Part shown: positions 56,970-64,000 of the stretch, piece after piece
Layout of the letters: every line of letters begins with the position of its first letter
Position numbering within the stretch: the stretch's first letter is position 1
NCBI GenBank assembly: GCA_030425825.1
Contig: JAUHZY010000001.1
Location: forward strand, 1,026,834 to 1,090,833
Length of the DNA: 64,000 nucleotides
Origin: Alphaproteobacteria bacterium
Lineage (GTDB): Bacteria > Pseudomonadota > Alphaproteobacteria > JAUHZY01
Direction of reading: 5' to 3'
Translations under genes and position numbers: made by a program
Notes under the pieces: generated by a model
Database searches by the model: none
Told to the model about the DNA's origin: nothing
The model's input: the letters and a program-made list of their open reading frames with translations, nothing else

Positions 56970-57045
56970 TGGTGGGCGATGAGAGATTTGAACTCCCGAC
57001 CTCCTCGGTGTAAACGAGATGCTCTACCAGCTGAGCTAATCGCCC
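56970..57045 (-). tRNA. tRNA-Val (anticodon TAC)
   Basis: A complete 76-base tRNA on the minus strand including CCA. Acceptor GGGCGAT pairs with ATCGCCC, the D arm has AGCTCAGCTGGTAGAGC, the anticodon loop is TTTACAC (TAC), and the T loop contains GTTCAAATC. Its 3' end faces the end of the HEPN-like gene, a typical position for inserted DNA, although no repeated tRNA end was seen on the far side. Confidence 0.97.
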
Positions 57046-57065
57046 TTAATCATTTGGGAAAGGGG

Positions 57066-57094
57066 ACATTACTGTAAAAAAAATCCCCTGACAA
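57066..57094 (-). promoter_or_regulatory. Promoter for tRNA-Val(TAC)
   Basis: TTGTCA (57094-57089) and TAATGT (57071-57066) on the minus strand, 17 bases apart. It lies directly after the HU-gene terminator and about 20 bases before the tRNA 5' end. Confidence 0.6.
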
Positions 57095-57154
57095 GAAAAA
57101 ACCCTCTGATTGATGCACATAAATAAACATACATTCAAAAAGAGGGTTTTTCTT
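57093..57154 (-). terminator. Long-loop intrinsic terminator after the HU gene
   Basis: AAGAAAAACCCTCT and AGAGGGTTTTTTCTT form a 14-base near-perfect inverted repeat around a 33-base AT-rich loop, 27 bases after the HU stop, ending in a T tract on the minus strand. The unusually long loop lowers certainty about efficiency. Confidence 0.65.
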
Positions 57155-57181
57155 AAAGCATAAAAGCAATAAAAACTGTTT

Positions 57182-57454
57182 TTAGTTAACAGCTTCTACA
57201 AGTGCTTTACCAGGCTTGAACTTAGGACGTTTCGACGCTGGGATTTTAATTTTCTCACCAGTGCGTGGGTTACGGCCTTCAGTTGCAGCGCGTTGTACAA
57301 CGCTGAACGTACCAAAACCAACAAGACGAACATCGCCGCCACTTTTCAAAGAACCCGTAACTGATTCGATAACTGCATCAACAGCTCTTGCTGCATCAGC
57401 TTTAGAAAGACCAGACTTCTCAGCAACTGCTGTAACTAATTCATTTTTATTCAC
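57182..57454 (-). CDS. HU-family nucleoid DNA-binding protein
   Basis: Histone-like protein of 90 residues that bends and compacts DNA as a dimer. NKNELVTAVAEKSGLSKADA forms the helical base; GFGTFSVVQRAATEGRNPRT with the Pro of the DNA-embracing arm follows, and the end KPKFKPGK is typical. The start is GTG at 57454 with GGGAG upstream; the open frame extends 17 codons further but without homology. It has its own promoter and terminator. Confidence 0.97.
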   Translation of the reverse strand: MNKNELVTAVAEKSGLSKADAARAVDAVIESVTGSLKSGGDVRLVGFGTFSVVQRAATEGRNPRTGEKIKIPASKRPKFKPGKALVEAVN

Positions 57455-57528
57455 GAGACAAACTCCCTTGGTTGAACAAATCCACCGCACTTTTTCTGTG
57501 GGCATGCGGAAAACCCAAAGACAGACTA

Positions 57529-57558
57529 CAATTAGCAGAGCTTCACAGCGTCTTGCAA
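57529..57558 (-). promoter_or_regulatory. Promoter of the HU gene
   Basis: TTGCAA (57558-57553) and TAATTG (57534-57529) on the minus strand, spacer 18 bases, about 75 bases before the GTG start. The resulting leader is fairly long. Confidence 0.5.
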
Positions 57559-57586
57559 GGGTTTTTCAAAAAAAAATGAAGTTTTT

Positions 57587-58213
57587 TTACTTTATTGGGA
57601 AAATGTTCTCAATAAAACCATAGTCGTAATAACCTAAACGCGCCAACGGCTTAGCTTTTGCAGTATTAACTTTACCATCTTCGATGAGTTCATCACTGAT
57701 GTGAATTCCTACAATTTCTCCCAAAATAAGATGCGTTGGACGATTTTTATCATTTGATGGCAACTGAATCGTTTGCAAGTATTTACCCTCTGCTTGCACA
57801 GGAGACTCCTTGATACGCGGTGGAGATACAAGCTTAGAAGGCACCTTTGTTAAGCCGACATACTCAACTTCGTCCTCACCATATGGCAGCATATCTCCTG
57901 ACTTTTTGACCTGATCTTTTAAATCATATGTTGCAAGGTTAAAAACAAACTCACCTGTTTCTTCTATATTTCTCTGTGTGTCTTTCCGAGGATCATCACT
58001 GTTTTCACGAAAATCAGGTCCTGTGCCAAAAACAATTATTGGTGGGTCGCCTGCAACAATATTAAAAAAACTATATGGTGCCAAATTTACCCTTCCTTGG
58101 GCATCCATGGTTGTAAACCACCCAATGGGACGCGGGACAAATAAGTTTTTTAAGGGATTATGTGGCAGCCCATGGTTCCCGCCTTTTGGTCCTTTACCAG
58201 GTTCATAAAACAT
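57587..58213 (-). CDS. Flavin reductase-like (FMN-binding split barrel) protein
   Basis: Protein of 208 residues of the flavin reductase-like domain family, binding FMN in a split beta barrel. Early signature PLKNLFVPRPIGWFTTMD and LAPYSFFNIVAGDPPIIVFG; later ETGEFVFNLATYDLKDQV and THLILGEIVGIHISDE. These features match the YwrF/DUF-type flavoprotein group rather than a specific monooxygenase reductase. Substrate unknown. It is divergent from bolA with 41 bases between starts. Confidence 0.9.
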   Translation of the reverse strand: MFYEPGKGPKGGNHGLPHNPLKNLFVPRPIGWFTTMDAQGRVNLAPYSFFNIVAGDPPIIVFGTGPDFRENSDDPRKDTQRNIEETGEFVFNLATYDLKDQVKKSGDMLPYGEDEVEYVGLTKVPSKLVSPPRIKESPVQAEGKYLQTIQLPSNDKNRPTHLILGEIVGIHISDELIEDGKVNTAKAKPLARLGYYDYGFIENIFPIK

Positions 58214-58254
58214 GCTATCTCCTGCTTAGTTTTTTCCAGGAGAAGGTAAAACCA

Positions 58255-58476
58255 ATGTCAAAACAAGAAAAAATTGAACAAGCTCTAGGGGCACAGTTCC
58301 CAGAAGATGATATAAGCGTCACAGATTACGCAGGTGATGGAGACCACTTTACAATCAAAATTACCTCGAAAAAATTTAAAGGCATGGGTCTTGTACAGCG
58401 TCAACGCCTTGTGAATGAAGCGCTAAAAAAAGTTGACGAAGATGTGCACGCTTATCAGTTTGATCTAAAAGACTGA
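58255..58476 (+). CDS. BolA/IbaG family protein
   Basis: Small protein of 73 residues with the BolA fold, which works with monothiol glutaredoxins in iron-sulfur trafficking. Recognisable are ISVTDYAGDGDHFTIKITSK and GMGLVQRQRLVNEALKK with the helix-turn segment; the conserved His of BolA is in GDHF. The frame opens upstream at 58162, but the ATG at 58255 with CAGGAGAAGG before it gives the usual length. Its end overlaps the convergent gshA by 12 bases. Confidence 0.92.
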   Translation: MSKQEKIEQALGAQFPEDDISVTDYAGDGDHFTIKITSKKFKGMGLVQRQRLVNEALKKVDEDVHAYQFDLKD

Positions 58477-59817
58477 ATGATCCAAAATATAATCCTTGAA
58501 AGAATCCGGCGTATATTTTTCGCGCGCATGCTCTGCTGGGCTTTTTCCTGTTTCAAGCAACCTCGCCAGAGGATCCAACATTTTTGATTCGTTTTTACAA
58601 TCTCCTGTCGGCACACGCCTATTAAGGCCCTCGCGCGCGATCTTGAACATTTCTTGCAACACTTCTTGGATTGTCGTGTGTGCAAAGCCATCTTGAAGTT
58701 TTGACTGTGGTGAAAGGTGATCTAAATCGACAAAGTTTTCTTTAGAAAACTGCCTAAGATATTCTTGTGCACCTGCCAAAGACTGTTCATCATAAAACAG
58801 CCCAACCCAAAAAGCCGTCAGCGAAGCAATATGCTCTAGCGTTGGTAAAATATCAGCACCACGAAGCTCTAAATGTCTTTTGGATCTGACTGATGGGAAA
58901 AGCGTCGTTAGGTGATTTTCCCAATCTGCCATTGTCGCCTCAAGACCCAATTTACCATCAAAAATATCTTGGAAAGGCGCAAAACCTGTCTCAAGAACCT
59001 TCCCTTCTCTAGACATGAAAATGCTTGGCACCGCCATTGCATAATCAACATATCGCTCAAACTTCATGTCAGGATCAAGGCCAAATGAAAGATAATCACA
59101 CCTTGCAGCATCAGTGTCTTGCCAAATACGCTGACGATAACAAAGATCGCTCTTAACCTCACCGCCATGAAATGGTGAATTCGCACACAAGACTGTTATA
59201 AAAGGCTGCAAAGCCAATCCTACATAAAACTTAGCGCGCATATCTTCTTCACTTTTATAATCAAGGTTAACATGAATACATGCCGAATTCGTCATCATTT
59301 CAGGCCCTAAACCTTTTTGCTGCAAAAGTCTTTGCCGCAAGATTTTATAACGATCGCGCGCAATAATTAGCTGATTCGTCGGAAATTCCATTGGCCAAAC
59401 ACCTACCAATGTCATACCAAATCCTAAATCTTTTCCGATTTCTTTTAGATTTCCTGTATATTTGAGCATTGCTTGGTAAATATCACATACATTTTCATAG
59501 GCACCTGTTGAAAGCTCAATCTGTCCTCCTGGCTCAAAATGAATAAAAGAGGAGCCATCCGTCGCAGAGATAACGCGACCATTTTCTTCGATTAACTTCC
59601 ATCCATGTCGCCTATGTAGTTCTTGCAAGACTTGTGGCAATGTGACAAGGCCATCATCATACTGAAGCCTTCTCATCGTTTTCTTACAATAAAGAAATGC
59701 CTCAAACTCAACACCAATCCGATGATCTTGTGACTCTTTTCCACCTTCGTGAAAGTAATCCACAAGCTGCTGATAGTCTGTCAGCTTTTCTGTTGAGTCA
59801 AATGCGATACCTGACAT
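58465..59817 (-). CDS. gshA: Glutamate--cysteine ligase, plant/alphaproteobacterial type
   Basis: First enzyme of glutathione synthesis, 450 residues. It is of the GCS2/plant form found in alphaproteobacteria: HRIGVEFEAFLYCKKTMRRL at the start, SSFIHFEPGGQIELSTGAYE with catalytic Glu, MMTNSACIHVNLDYKSEED, and SKRHLELRGADILP. All motifs are intact. It is followed by gshB 22 bases upstream on the same strand (gshB-gshA transcript order), so the pathway is encoded in one unit. Confidence 0.96.
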   Translation of the reverse strand: MSGIAFDSTEKLTDYQQLVDYFHEGGKESQDHRIGVEFEAFLYCKKTMRRLQYDDGLVTLPQVLQELHRRHGWKLIEENGRVISATDGSSFIHFEPGGQIELSTGAYENVCDIYQAMLKYTGNLKEIGKDLGFGMTLVGVWPMEFPTNQLIIARDRYKILRQRLLQQKGLGPEMMTNSACIHVNLDYKSEEDMRAKFYVGLALQPFITVLCANSPFHGGEVKSDLCYRQRIWQDTDAARCDYLSFGLDPDMKFERYVDYAMAVPSIFMSREGKVLETGFAPFQDIFDGKLGLEATMADWENHLTTLFPSVRSKRHLELRGADILPTLEHIASLTAFWVGLFYDEQSLAGAQEYLRQFSKENFVDLDHLSPQSKLQDGFAHTTIQEVLQEMFKIAREGLNRRVPTGDCKNESKMLDPLARLLETGKSPAEHAREKYTPDSFKDYILDHSVF

Positions 59818-59839
59818 ATTTCCAACCTTTGTATTTTAT

Positions 59840-60778
59840 TTATGAAAGCTTCTTTTCTACCTTGTCCCACAAGATCGACTTTGCATTAATATTTCCGAGA
59901 TCTTCTAGCAAAGAAAAACCGACAGGACTTGTGACATTAATCTCTGTCACTTTGTCACCAATCACATCAAGGCCACAAATCATAATATTTTTTTCTTGAA
60001 GCTTAGGAATAATAAAATCGCATATTTCCTTATCTTGTTCAGACAGGTCAACGAAATGAACACTGCCTCCTCTTTTAATATTTTTTCTGAAGTCTTGGTT
60101 TGATTTCCTCAGAACGGCGCCTAAAGGTTCACCATCAATAATAAAAATCCTTTTATCTCCATCCTCAGAAGCGGGAAGGTACTCCTGCAAAATAGAAGGG
60201 CCGTCAAATGTTTTTTCATGCACCTCTAAGAGAGCATTCAGGTTAACATCTGAAGCATCCATCAATAACACACCGTCCCCACCATAAGCATATAATGGCT
60301 TGAGGACCGCCTTACCATTCTGCTTGATAAAATCAATTTTCATCTCTTTATCATGCGTTATTAATGTTTTGGGGAAACACGCATCTGTCATAAAAAATGG
60401 ATAGAGTTTCTCATAAAAATTCTTCACCCAAAAAGGATCATTAATAATAAGCACATCATCTGAGATTAATGAAAGTAAAGTCATTTGCGTAATATAATTG
60501 ATATCAAATCCATCCATACGCACAAAGATAACATCCAAATCTGTTAGATCTGTTTTCAAAGTACGCACCACCTGCACCGCTTGAGAGTCGGGGTTCAAGT
60601 CCAAAACATCCGCAACACAAGCAACAGAGTTATTGTTGAAAATGATTTTATCAGGGTGCAAATGATAGATTTCATGACCTCTGATTGCAGCCTCAATAAG
60701 AATTGTGTTTGAGCAAACATGCTCAGGAGATAAAAAACCACCTTTGATAAATTCTTGCTTTAGAAAACCGACCTTCAT
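59840..60778 (-). CDS. gshB: Glutathione synthase
   Basis: ATP-grasp ligase joining gamma-glutamylcysteine and glycine, 312 residues. The N-terminal domain has VRMDGFDINYITQMTLLSLI, the ATP-grasp part KAVLKPLYAYGGDGVLLMDA, and the C-terminal IMICGLDVIGDKVTEINVTS with metal-binding Asn. The length fits bacterial GshB. It precedes gshA on the minus strand. Confidence 0.95.
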   Translation of the reverse strand: MKVGFLKQEFIKGGFLSPEHVCSNTILIEAAIRGHEIYHLHPDKIIFNNNSVACVADVLDLNPDSQAVQVVRTLKTDLTDLDVIFVRMDGFDINYITQMTLLSLISDDVLIINDPFWVKNFYEKLYPFFMTDACFPKTLITHDKEMKIDFIKQNGKAVLKPLYAYGGDGVLLMDASDVNLNALLEVHEKTFDGPSILQEYLPASEDGDKRIFIIDGEPLGAVLRKSNQDFRKNIKRGGSVHFVDLSEQDKEICDFIIPKLQEKNIMICGLDVIGDKVTEINVTSPVGFSLLEDLGNINAKSILWDKVEKKLS

Positions 60779-60798
60779 TTAACACCCACGCTAATTTG

Positions 60799-61263
60799 TT
60801 ACCAAGGAGAATAACTATACGTAGATAGCTGACCTTTTGTCCAGTTAGAAGGACCGCTGTGCAACCCTCTCATTTGACCATTTTGATCAAAAGAAGCAGT
60901 TGTTGGCATCTGGACCAATCCATAAGCAGCGATAAAATCTTGCAGAGGATCGACATGAACCTGCGAAGAAATCAAGCGTCCTTGTGGATCTTTTGTAATT
61001 TCAATGACGCAATTACGGCAATCATAATTCCATAAATTTGCAATAACGGGCGTTCCTCTTAGATGCCCCATCTTACGAATTTGCCCTGCACGATCTACAT
61101 AAAAAGCCGATGAAATACGCTTTACAGGTTGCGACATATAATAAGATTCTGAAGAATTTGGTTGGTTTTGGCTAGGGTATGCAGGTGGCTTTATAACGCC
61201 AGCTTTTACAATAGCGGCATTTAGAAAAACCAAGAAAAGAAGTATTAGAGCCATACGTATCAT
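60799..61263 (-). CDS. Short exported thioredoxin-like protein (compressed TlpA type)
   Basis: Exported protein of 154 residues with a signal peptide (about 1-21). The pattern of TlpA-like thioredoxins is visible: GTPVIANLWNYDCRNCVIEI with a redox pair Cys82-Cys85 in DCRNC, and the cis-Pro loop LVQMPTTASFDQNGQMRGLH. The segment between the two (about 30 residues) is much shorter than in ordinary TlpA. It may be a reduced fold or a divergent family. The neighbour on the same strand is gshB, and the gene may share that transcript (20-base gap). Confidence 0.6.
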   Translation of the reverse strand: MIRMALILLFLVFLNAAIVKAGVIKPPAYPSQNQPNSSESYYMSQPVKRISSAFYVDRAGQIRKMGHLRGTPVIANLWNYDCRNCVIEITKDPQGRLISSQVHVDPLQDFIAAYGLVQMPTTASFDQNGQMRGLHSGPSNWTKGQLSTYSYSPW

Positions 61264-61355
61264 AGATTTAAGTATCTCTTATTTAGTACGTGTCTCAAAA
61301 GAAATTATCAACGCTTTACAATGCAAGGTGACCTCATGTTGTTTAAAAACAATTC

Positions 61356-61384
61356 TTGACCCATATGCGAAATCACTTTAATTC
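61356..61384 (+). promoter_or_regulatory. Promoter for the LptM-like lipoprotein gene
   Basis: TTGACC at 61356 and TAATTC at 61379 with a 17-base spacer. Initiation near 61391 would leave about three bases before the ATG at 61394, and no ribosome-binding site is seen, so the mRNA may be leaderless. Confidence 0.45.
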
Positions 61385-61393
61385 TTAAATATC

Positions 61394-61501
61394 ATGTTAA
61401 AAAAGATTTTCACCTGCCTTTTAGTTCTTGTTTTCTTTTCACCGCTGGTTTCATGTGGTAAAAGAAAAGCACCTGTCGCGGTATATTCATCAAACGGATA
61501 G
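61394..61501 (+). CDS. Small LptM-like lipoprotein
   Basis: A 35-residue lipoprotein. The signal peptide ends in the lipobox LVSCGKRK with Cys21, and the mature peptide is only 15 residues (CGKRKAPVAVYSSNG). C-G-x-(K)-x-x-P right after the lipobox recalls LptM (YifL), a tiny lipoprotein that assists maturation of the LPS transport barrel LptD. Similarity rests on this short motif. It is followed five bases later by an exported protein gene. Confidence 0.6.
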   Translation: MLKKIFTCLLVLVFFSPLVSCGKRKAPVAVYSSNG

Positions 61502-61506
61502 AATCA

Positions 61507-61959
61507 ATGAAAACACTCTTCTCACTTCTTCTTATTTTTTCAGCATTTCTTTCTTCTGCAAATGCACAAGATGTCTTCTCACTAGCGGTCTGTGACAACC
61601 CTCGCGGCAAAACGTTTTACTATGATCCTCAAAAAACTGAAGGAGATCAGAAGTTTTTAGACGTTGTTGATGAAGGCTATATCAACGATCCGCCCTCTTT
61701 CATTATTGATACACGCGATCCTTCAATTGTCTTTGTCAAATGGGGGCAAAAAGAATCTAAGGCAGATATTTTGTCTGAGAAAATTGATGCACAAGGCTTT
61801 TACGAGCGTATCACAGCTGTTGAAGCTGAAACAAACTATGCGTGGACATATAGTCTTTATCCAAAAGATGGGATTGTGTTTATCTCACGCCAAGGAAACT
61901 CAAACAAAGATGTGAACGCGCTAAGCTCAAATTTCTTTGCTTTTTGCGATTTTCAATAA
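61507..61959 (+). CDS. Exported hypothetical protein, 150 residues
   Basis: I do not recognise this protein. A signal peptide ends near SSANA (residues 1-20). The mature part is mixed alpha/beta with many Asp and aromatic residues (FSLAVCDNPRGKTFYYDP, FIIDTRDPSIVFVKWGQKE, IVFISRQGNSNKD) and ends with Cys before the last three residues; with Cys in AVCDN it could form one disulfide. It follows the LptM-like gene by five bases with GGAT as a weak ribosome-binding site, so both are probably one transcript. Confidence 0.75.
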   Translation: MKTLFSLLLIFSAFLSSANAQDVFSLAVCDNPRGKTFYYDPQKTEGDQKFLDVVDEGYINDPPSFIIDTRDPSIVFVKWGQKESKADILSEKIDAQGFYERITAVEAETNYAWTYSLYPKDGIVFISRQGNSNKDVNALSSNFFAFCDFQ

Positions 61960-61962
61960 GCG

Positions 61963-63507
61963 TTACTTTTCTTTTGATTTCGCTTGATGGCTTTCCCAAG
62001 CAGTCTTATTAAGGCCCGCAAAGTCATGTTCTCTTAATTTTCCAACAAGGGCTGCCGTAAATTTTTCAGTAGACGACACAAGCTGGCCACCTTGAAGGTG
62101 TCTGCCCTGTATACCCATTGCAAGCCAGTTTGGGAAGAATTTCAGCTCCTCTTTTGTCAATTTACGTCCAAAGTTCTCGATAAACGGCCCGATAAATCCT
62201 TCAAAAGCCTCAGGCCATGCTTGACCTTTTTGCGTGCCAATAGTCCCTAGTTGATACGCATTAGTAGGAACCAACATAGAAGATTCAAAAACTTCCAGGG
62301 CACGACCCCAAACAGAGTTTTTAGGTATCGGCACACCCTCTTTTTTATAATTTAAAAGATCTTTTATATGTGGAAAAAGCTGGGATGAAAAATCAAGTGA
62401 GGATCTTCTTGGGAAAAAGCTTGGTGAATGATTAATCGTTACAGCAGAGACATTTCGACCCAATTTTGTCACTGGCTTTTCGAATGTTGTCGTCACATAA
62501 TTGCGTGAGCGAATCCTGTTTTTATCATCTGTTGTATCGGCTGTCACATCGCCAATAAAGGCAATATCTTGGAATTTTTTAAGTTTTTCATCTGTGACAA
62601 ATGGCGAACAAGCAACGTTACTGAAAGTGCAGTTAAATATTAATTGAAACTTCTCTATCCCCTGAAGGCCATCATCTCTTTGTTTTGAAACTGTTTCTTC
62701 CCTTCCCCAACGAACAACAGGCAACTGCTGATTTTCTGAAAGATATTGGTTCAGATCATTTACAAAATTCATTACACCGTTTGCTGAACGACCTTTTTGT
62801 CCGCCAAGAACCAGCGTGTCAGGAACACCATTCCCTTTATTTTGATCCACTCTTTTCTCTATTGCCTGCTTAACAAGGTCGGCGATAACAGGTAAAAAAT
62901 CTTCCTTTTTATCATACGAAAAAGAAGAAAAGCGTGGCACATATGGATATTGCCGCGACGCTTTTTTGGCCCACTGATACACCGTCATTGCAGCTGTTGC
63001 ATACCCAGCACTTTCACCAAACGCTGCAACTCTTTTTCCTTGTTCATCAACCAAATATTCTAAATCTAATAGCAGCGACCCACTACCTGGGTAACTTAAA
63101 TAAGGAGACTGCTTATCTGGTGCAAAACCAAACCTCATTAAGCGCTTCCAAGCTTCATCCTGACCTTTAAAACTGTGATCAAAATAAACAAAAACCTGAT
63201 TCTTAAGTGGATACTTTGGATCAGAAAGGTCTTTGTCTTCAATTTCCTTCACACCCAGTATAACTGCATTCTCATAAGCTGGATCTTCTTTCCACTCTTG
63301 TGGGTCTATAAGCTTGAAGTTGTCAGGGTTTCCGTTTTTACCTACAGAATCTACATATTCTTGGTCTTTAAAAATACGGTCTGCCCATTTCGCAACAGCA
63401 ATTTTATGACCATCTCGAGTTAATTTTGCAACTTGCGCAGGCGTCAAAGCTGTTCTTTTTTCATGCTCTAAAGTTTCTTCTCTTAGAACAAGATCTATTT
63501 GTTTCAT
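61963..63507 (-). CDS. Saccharopine dehydrogenase-like protein, extended C-terminus
   Basis: Protein of 514 residues matching the AlaDH/PNT-fold lysine-forming saccharopine dehydrogenase (Lys1 type, about 370 residues). Shared patterns are LREETLEHEKRTALTPAQVA, GVKEIEDKDL with the catalytic Lys, YFDHSFKGQ with the catalytic His, DLEYLVDEQGKRVAAFGESA and NHSPSFFPRRSSLDFSSQLF. The dinucleotide loop, LGGQKGRSANGV, differs from the usual GALGRCGSGA. The last 100 or so residues exceed the family. It may work in lysine synthesis or breakdown, or have another amino-acid substrate. It is convergent with the exported unknown gene. Confidence 0.78.
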   Translation of the reverse strand: MKQIDLVLREETLEHEKRTALTPAQVAKLTRDGHKIAVAKWADRIFKDQEYVDSVGKNGNPDNFKLIDPQEWKEDPAYENAVILGVKEIEDKDLSDPKYPLKNQVFVYFDHSFKGQDEAWKRLMRFGFAPDKQSPYLSYPGSGSLLLDLEYLVDEQGKRVAAFGESAGYATAAMTVYQWAKKASRQYPYVPRFSSFSYDKKEDFLPVIADLVKQAIEKRVDQNKGNGVPDTLVLGGQKGRSANGVMNFVNDLNQYLSENQQLPVVRWGREETVSKQRDDGLQGIEKFQLIFNCTFSNVACSPFVTDEKLKKFQDIAFIGDVTADTTDDKNRIRSRNYVTTTFEKPVTKLGRNVSAVTINHSPSFFPRRSSLDFSSQLFPHIKDLLNYKKEGVPIPKNSVWGRALEVFESSMLVPTNAYQLGTIGTQKGQAWPEAFEGFIGPFIENFGRKLTKEELKFFPNWLAMGIQGRHLQGGQLVSSTEKFTAALVGKLREHDFAGLNKTAWESHQAKSKEK

Positions 63508-63538
63508 ATTTATGTTTTCTCCTAAAGATCAATTATCT

Positions 63539-64000
63539 TTAAAGAAAACCCACCGTTTTTTCAAGGGAAACCTCTGATATTTCTTCAGGCTTTAACTTTC
63601 CCAGCTTAAAAGGACCATATTCCAGACGTATCAAACGACTGACCTGGAGACCCGCAAACGCCATTAATTTTCTAATTTCGCGGTTTTTACCTTCATGCAG
63701 TGTCATTTGTATCCAGTTATTTTTTCTGTTTTTCTGAACTTCTTTAAGGTTCATTTTCACAGGCTGATAAGATACACCATTAACCTTCGTCCCTTTTTCA
63801 ATTTGCTTGAGACGATCTAAGTTTACTTCTCCAAAAACACGCACGCGATAAACACGAGGAAGTTTTGTTTTTGGATGCTCTAGCTTTCGCGCTAATGCAC
63901 CATCATTTGTCAGCAACAAAAGGCCTTCCGAGTTTAAATCAAGACGACCAACCGAAATCACACGCCCCATATCCTCTGGCAGATGCTGAAAAACTGTTGG
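63539..64000 (-). CDS. RsuA/RluB-family pseudouridine synthase, 5' end cut by window edge
   Basis: rRNA pseudouridine synthase of the RsuA/RluB/RluE/RluF group. The visible part starts PTVFQHLPEDMGRVISVGRL, which is inside the protein, so its N-terminal S4 domain and start lie beyond the window. The catalytic Asp is in VGRLDLNSEGLLLLTNDG, followed by LPRVYRVRVFGEVNL and TLHEGKNREIRKLMAFAG. The stop at 63539 gives the normal C-terminus. RluB cannot be separated from relatives here. Confidence 0.9.
   Translation of the reverse strand, partial: PTVFQHLPEDMGRVISVGRLDLNSEGLLLLTNDGALARKLEHPKTKLPRVYRVRVFGEVNLDRLKQIEKGTKVNGVSYQPVKMNLKEVQKNRKNNWIQMTLHEGKNREIRKLMAFAGLQVSRLIRLEYGPFKLGKLKPEEISEVSLEKTVGFL

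Overview
The window looks like ordinary chromosome of an AT-rich alphaproteobacterium with a Gram-negative envelope and flagella. No rRNA or marker was searched. The assignment rests on gene content and order: the lpxC-bamD-recN-ligA block, plant/alphaproteobacterial-type gshA followed by gshB, frataxin, an NDUFA12-type complex I protein beside mlaD and a DUF2155 protein, and a compact fliF-fliG-fliH-fliN block. There is no rRNA operon, prophage, insertion sequence or CRISPR array. No stretch of 300 bases or more lacks a gene; the longest gap (281 bases before position 55572) holds an asnB promoter and a leader hairpin.

Layout. 1-3802 (minus): Mrp/Mnh Na+/H+ antiporter genes A, B, C and a D gene cut by the left edge. 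3842-8770 (minus): type I secretion ATPase, its HlyD-type adaptor and a glycosyltransferase. 8923-18111 (minus): EnvZ/OmpR-type two-component pair, ettA, ligA, recN, bamD, lpxC. 18328-25458 (plus): rpsD with its own promoter and terminator, secD without secF, a CapD/FlaA1-type nucleotide-sugar dehydratase, purH, a truncated SemiSWEET, tRNA-Val(GAC) and zntB. 25505-27797 (minus): a small metal-flavoured cluster with an outer-membrane protein, a DUF2946 protein, a nitroreductase and a His-rich exported peptide broken by a stop at codon 3.

27893-38666: ogt; kbl-eamA-tdh (threonine catabolism with a permease inserted); an unrecognised 360-residue protein; grxC, an MsbA-like ABC exporter, cyaY and an FMN reductase; then tlyA, an M23 endopeptidase and murI, whose first catalytic cysteine is serine. 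38801-46844 (plus): fliFGHN, rplM-rpsI, a DsbA-like protein, aroQ, accB, accC. 46858-49633 (minus): an unrecognised Gly/Ala-rich protein with a near-consensus promoter, DUF2155, mlaD, NDUFA12. 49709-53422 (minus): a likely iron-regulated porin-imelysin-diheme oxidase operon with Fur-like operators. Then asnB.

55572-56946 is the most accessory-looking part: a 58-residue protein overlapping an Apea/HEPN-like protein, next to tRNA-Val(TAC), with a hairpin touching the first ribosome-binding site. The right end carries a HU gene, a flavin reductase, bolA, gshA-gshB, a compressed thioredoxin-like protein, an LptM-like lipoprotein, a secreted unknown, a long saccharopine dehydrogenase homologue and an RsuA/RluB pseudouridine synthase cut by the edge.

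The best leads for something undescribed are the HEPN two-gene module, the unknown proteins at 46858-48195 and 31607-32689, and the His-rich peptide with its leader hairpin. I did not find a clearly new multi-gene system.
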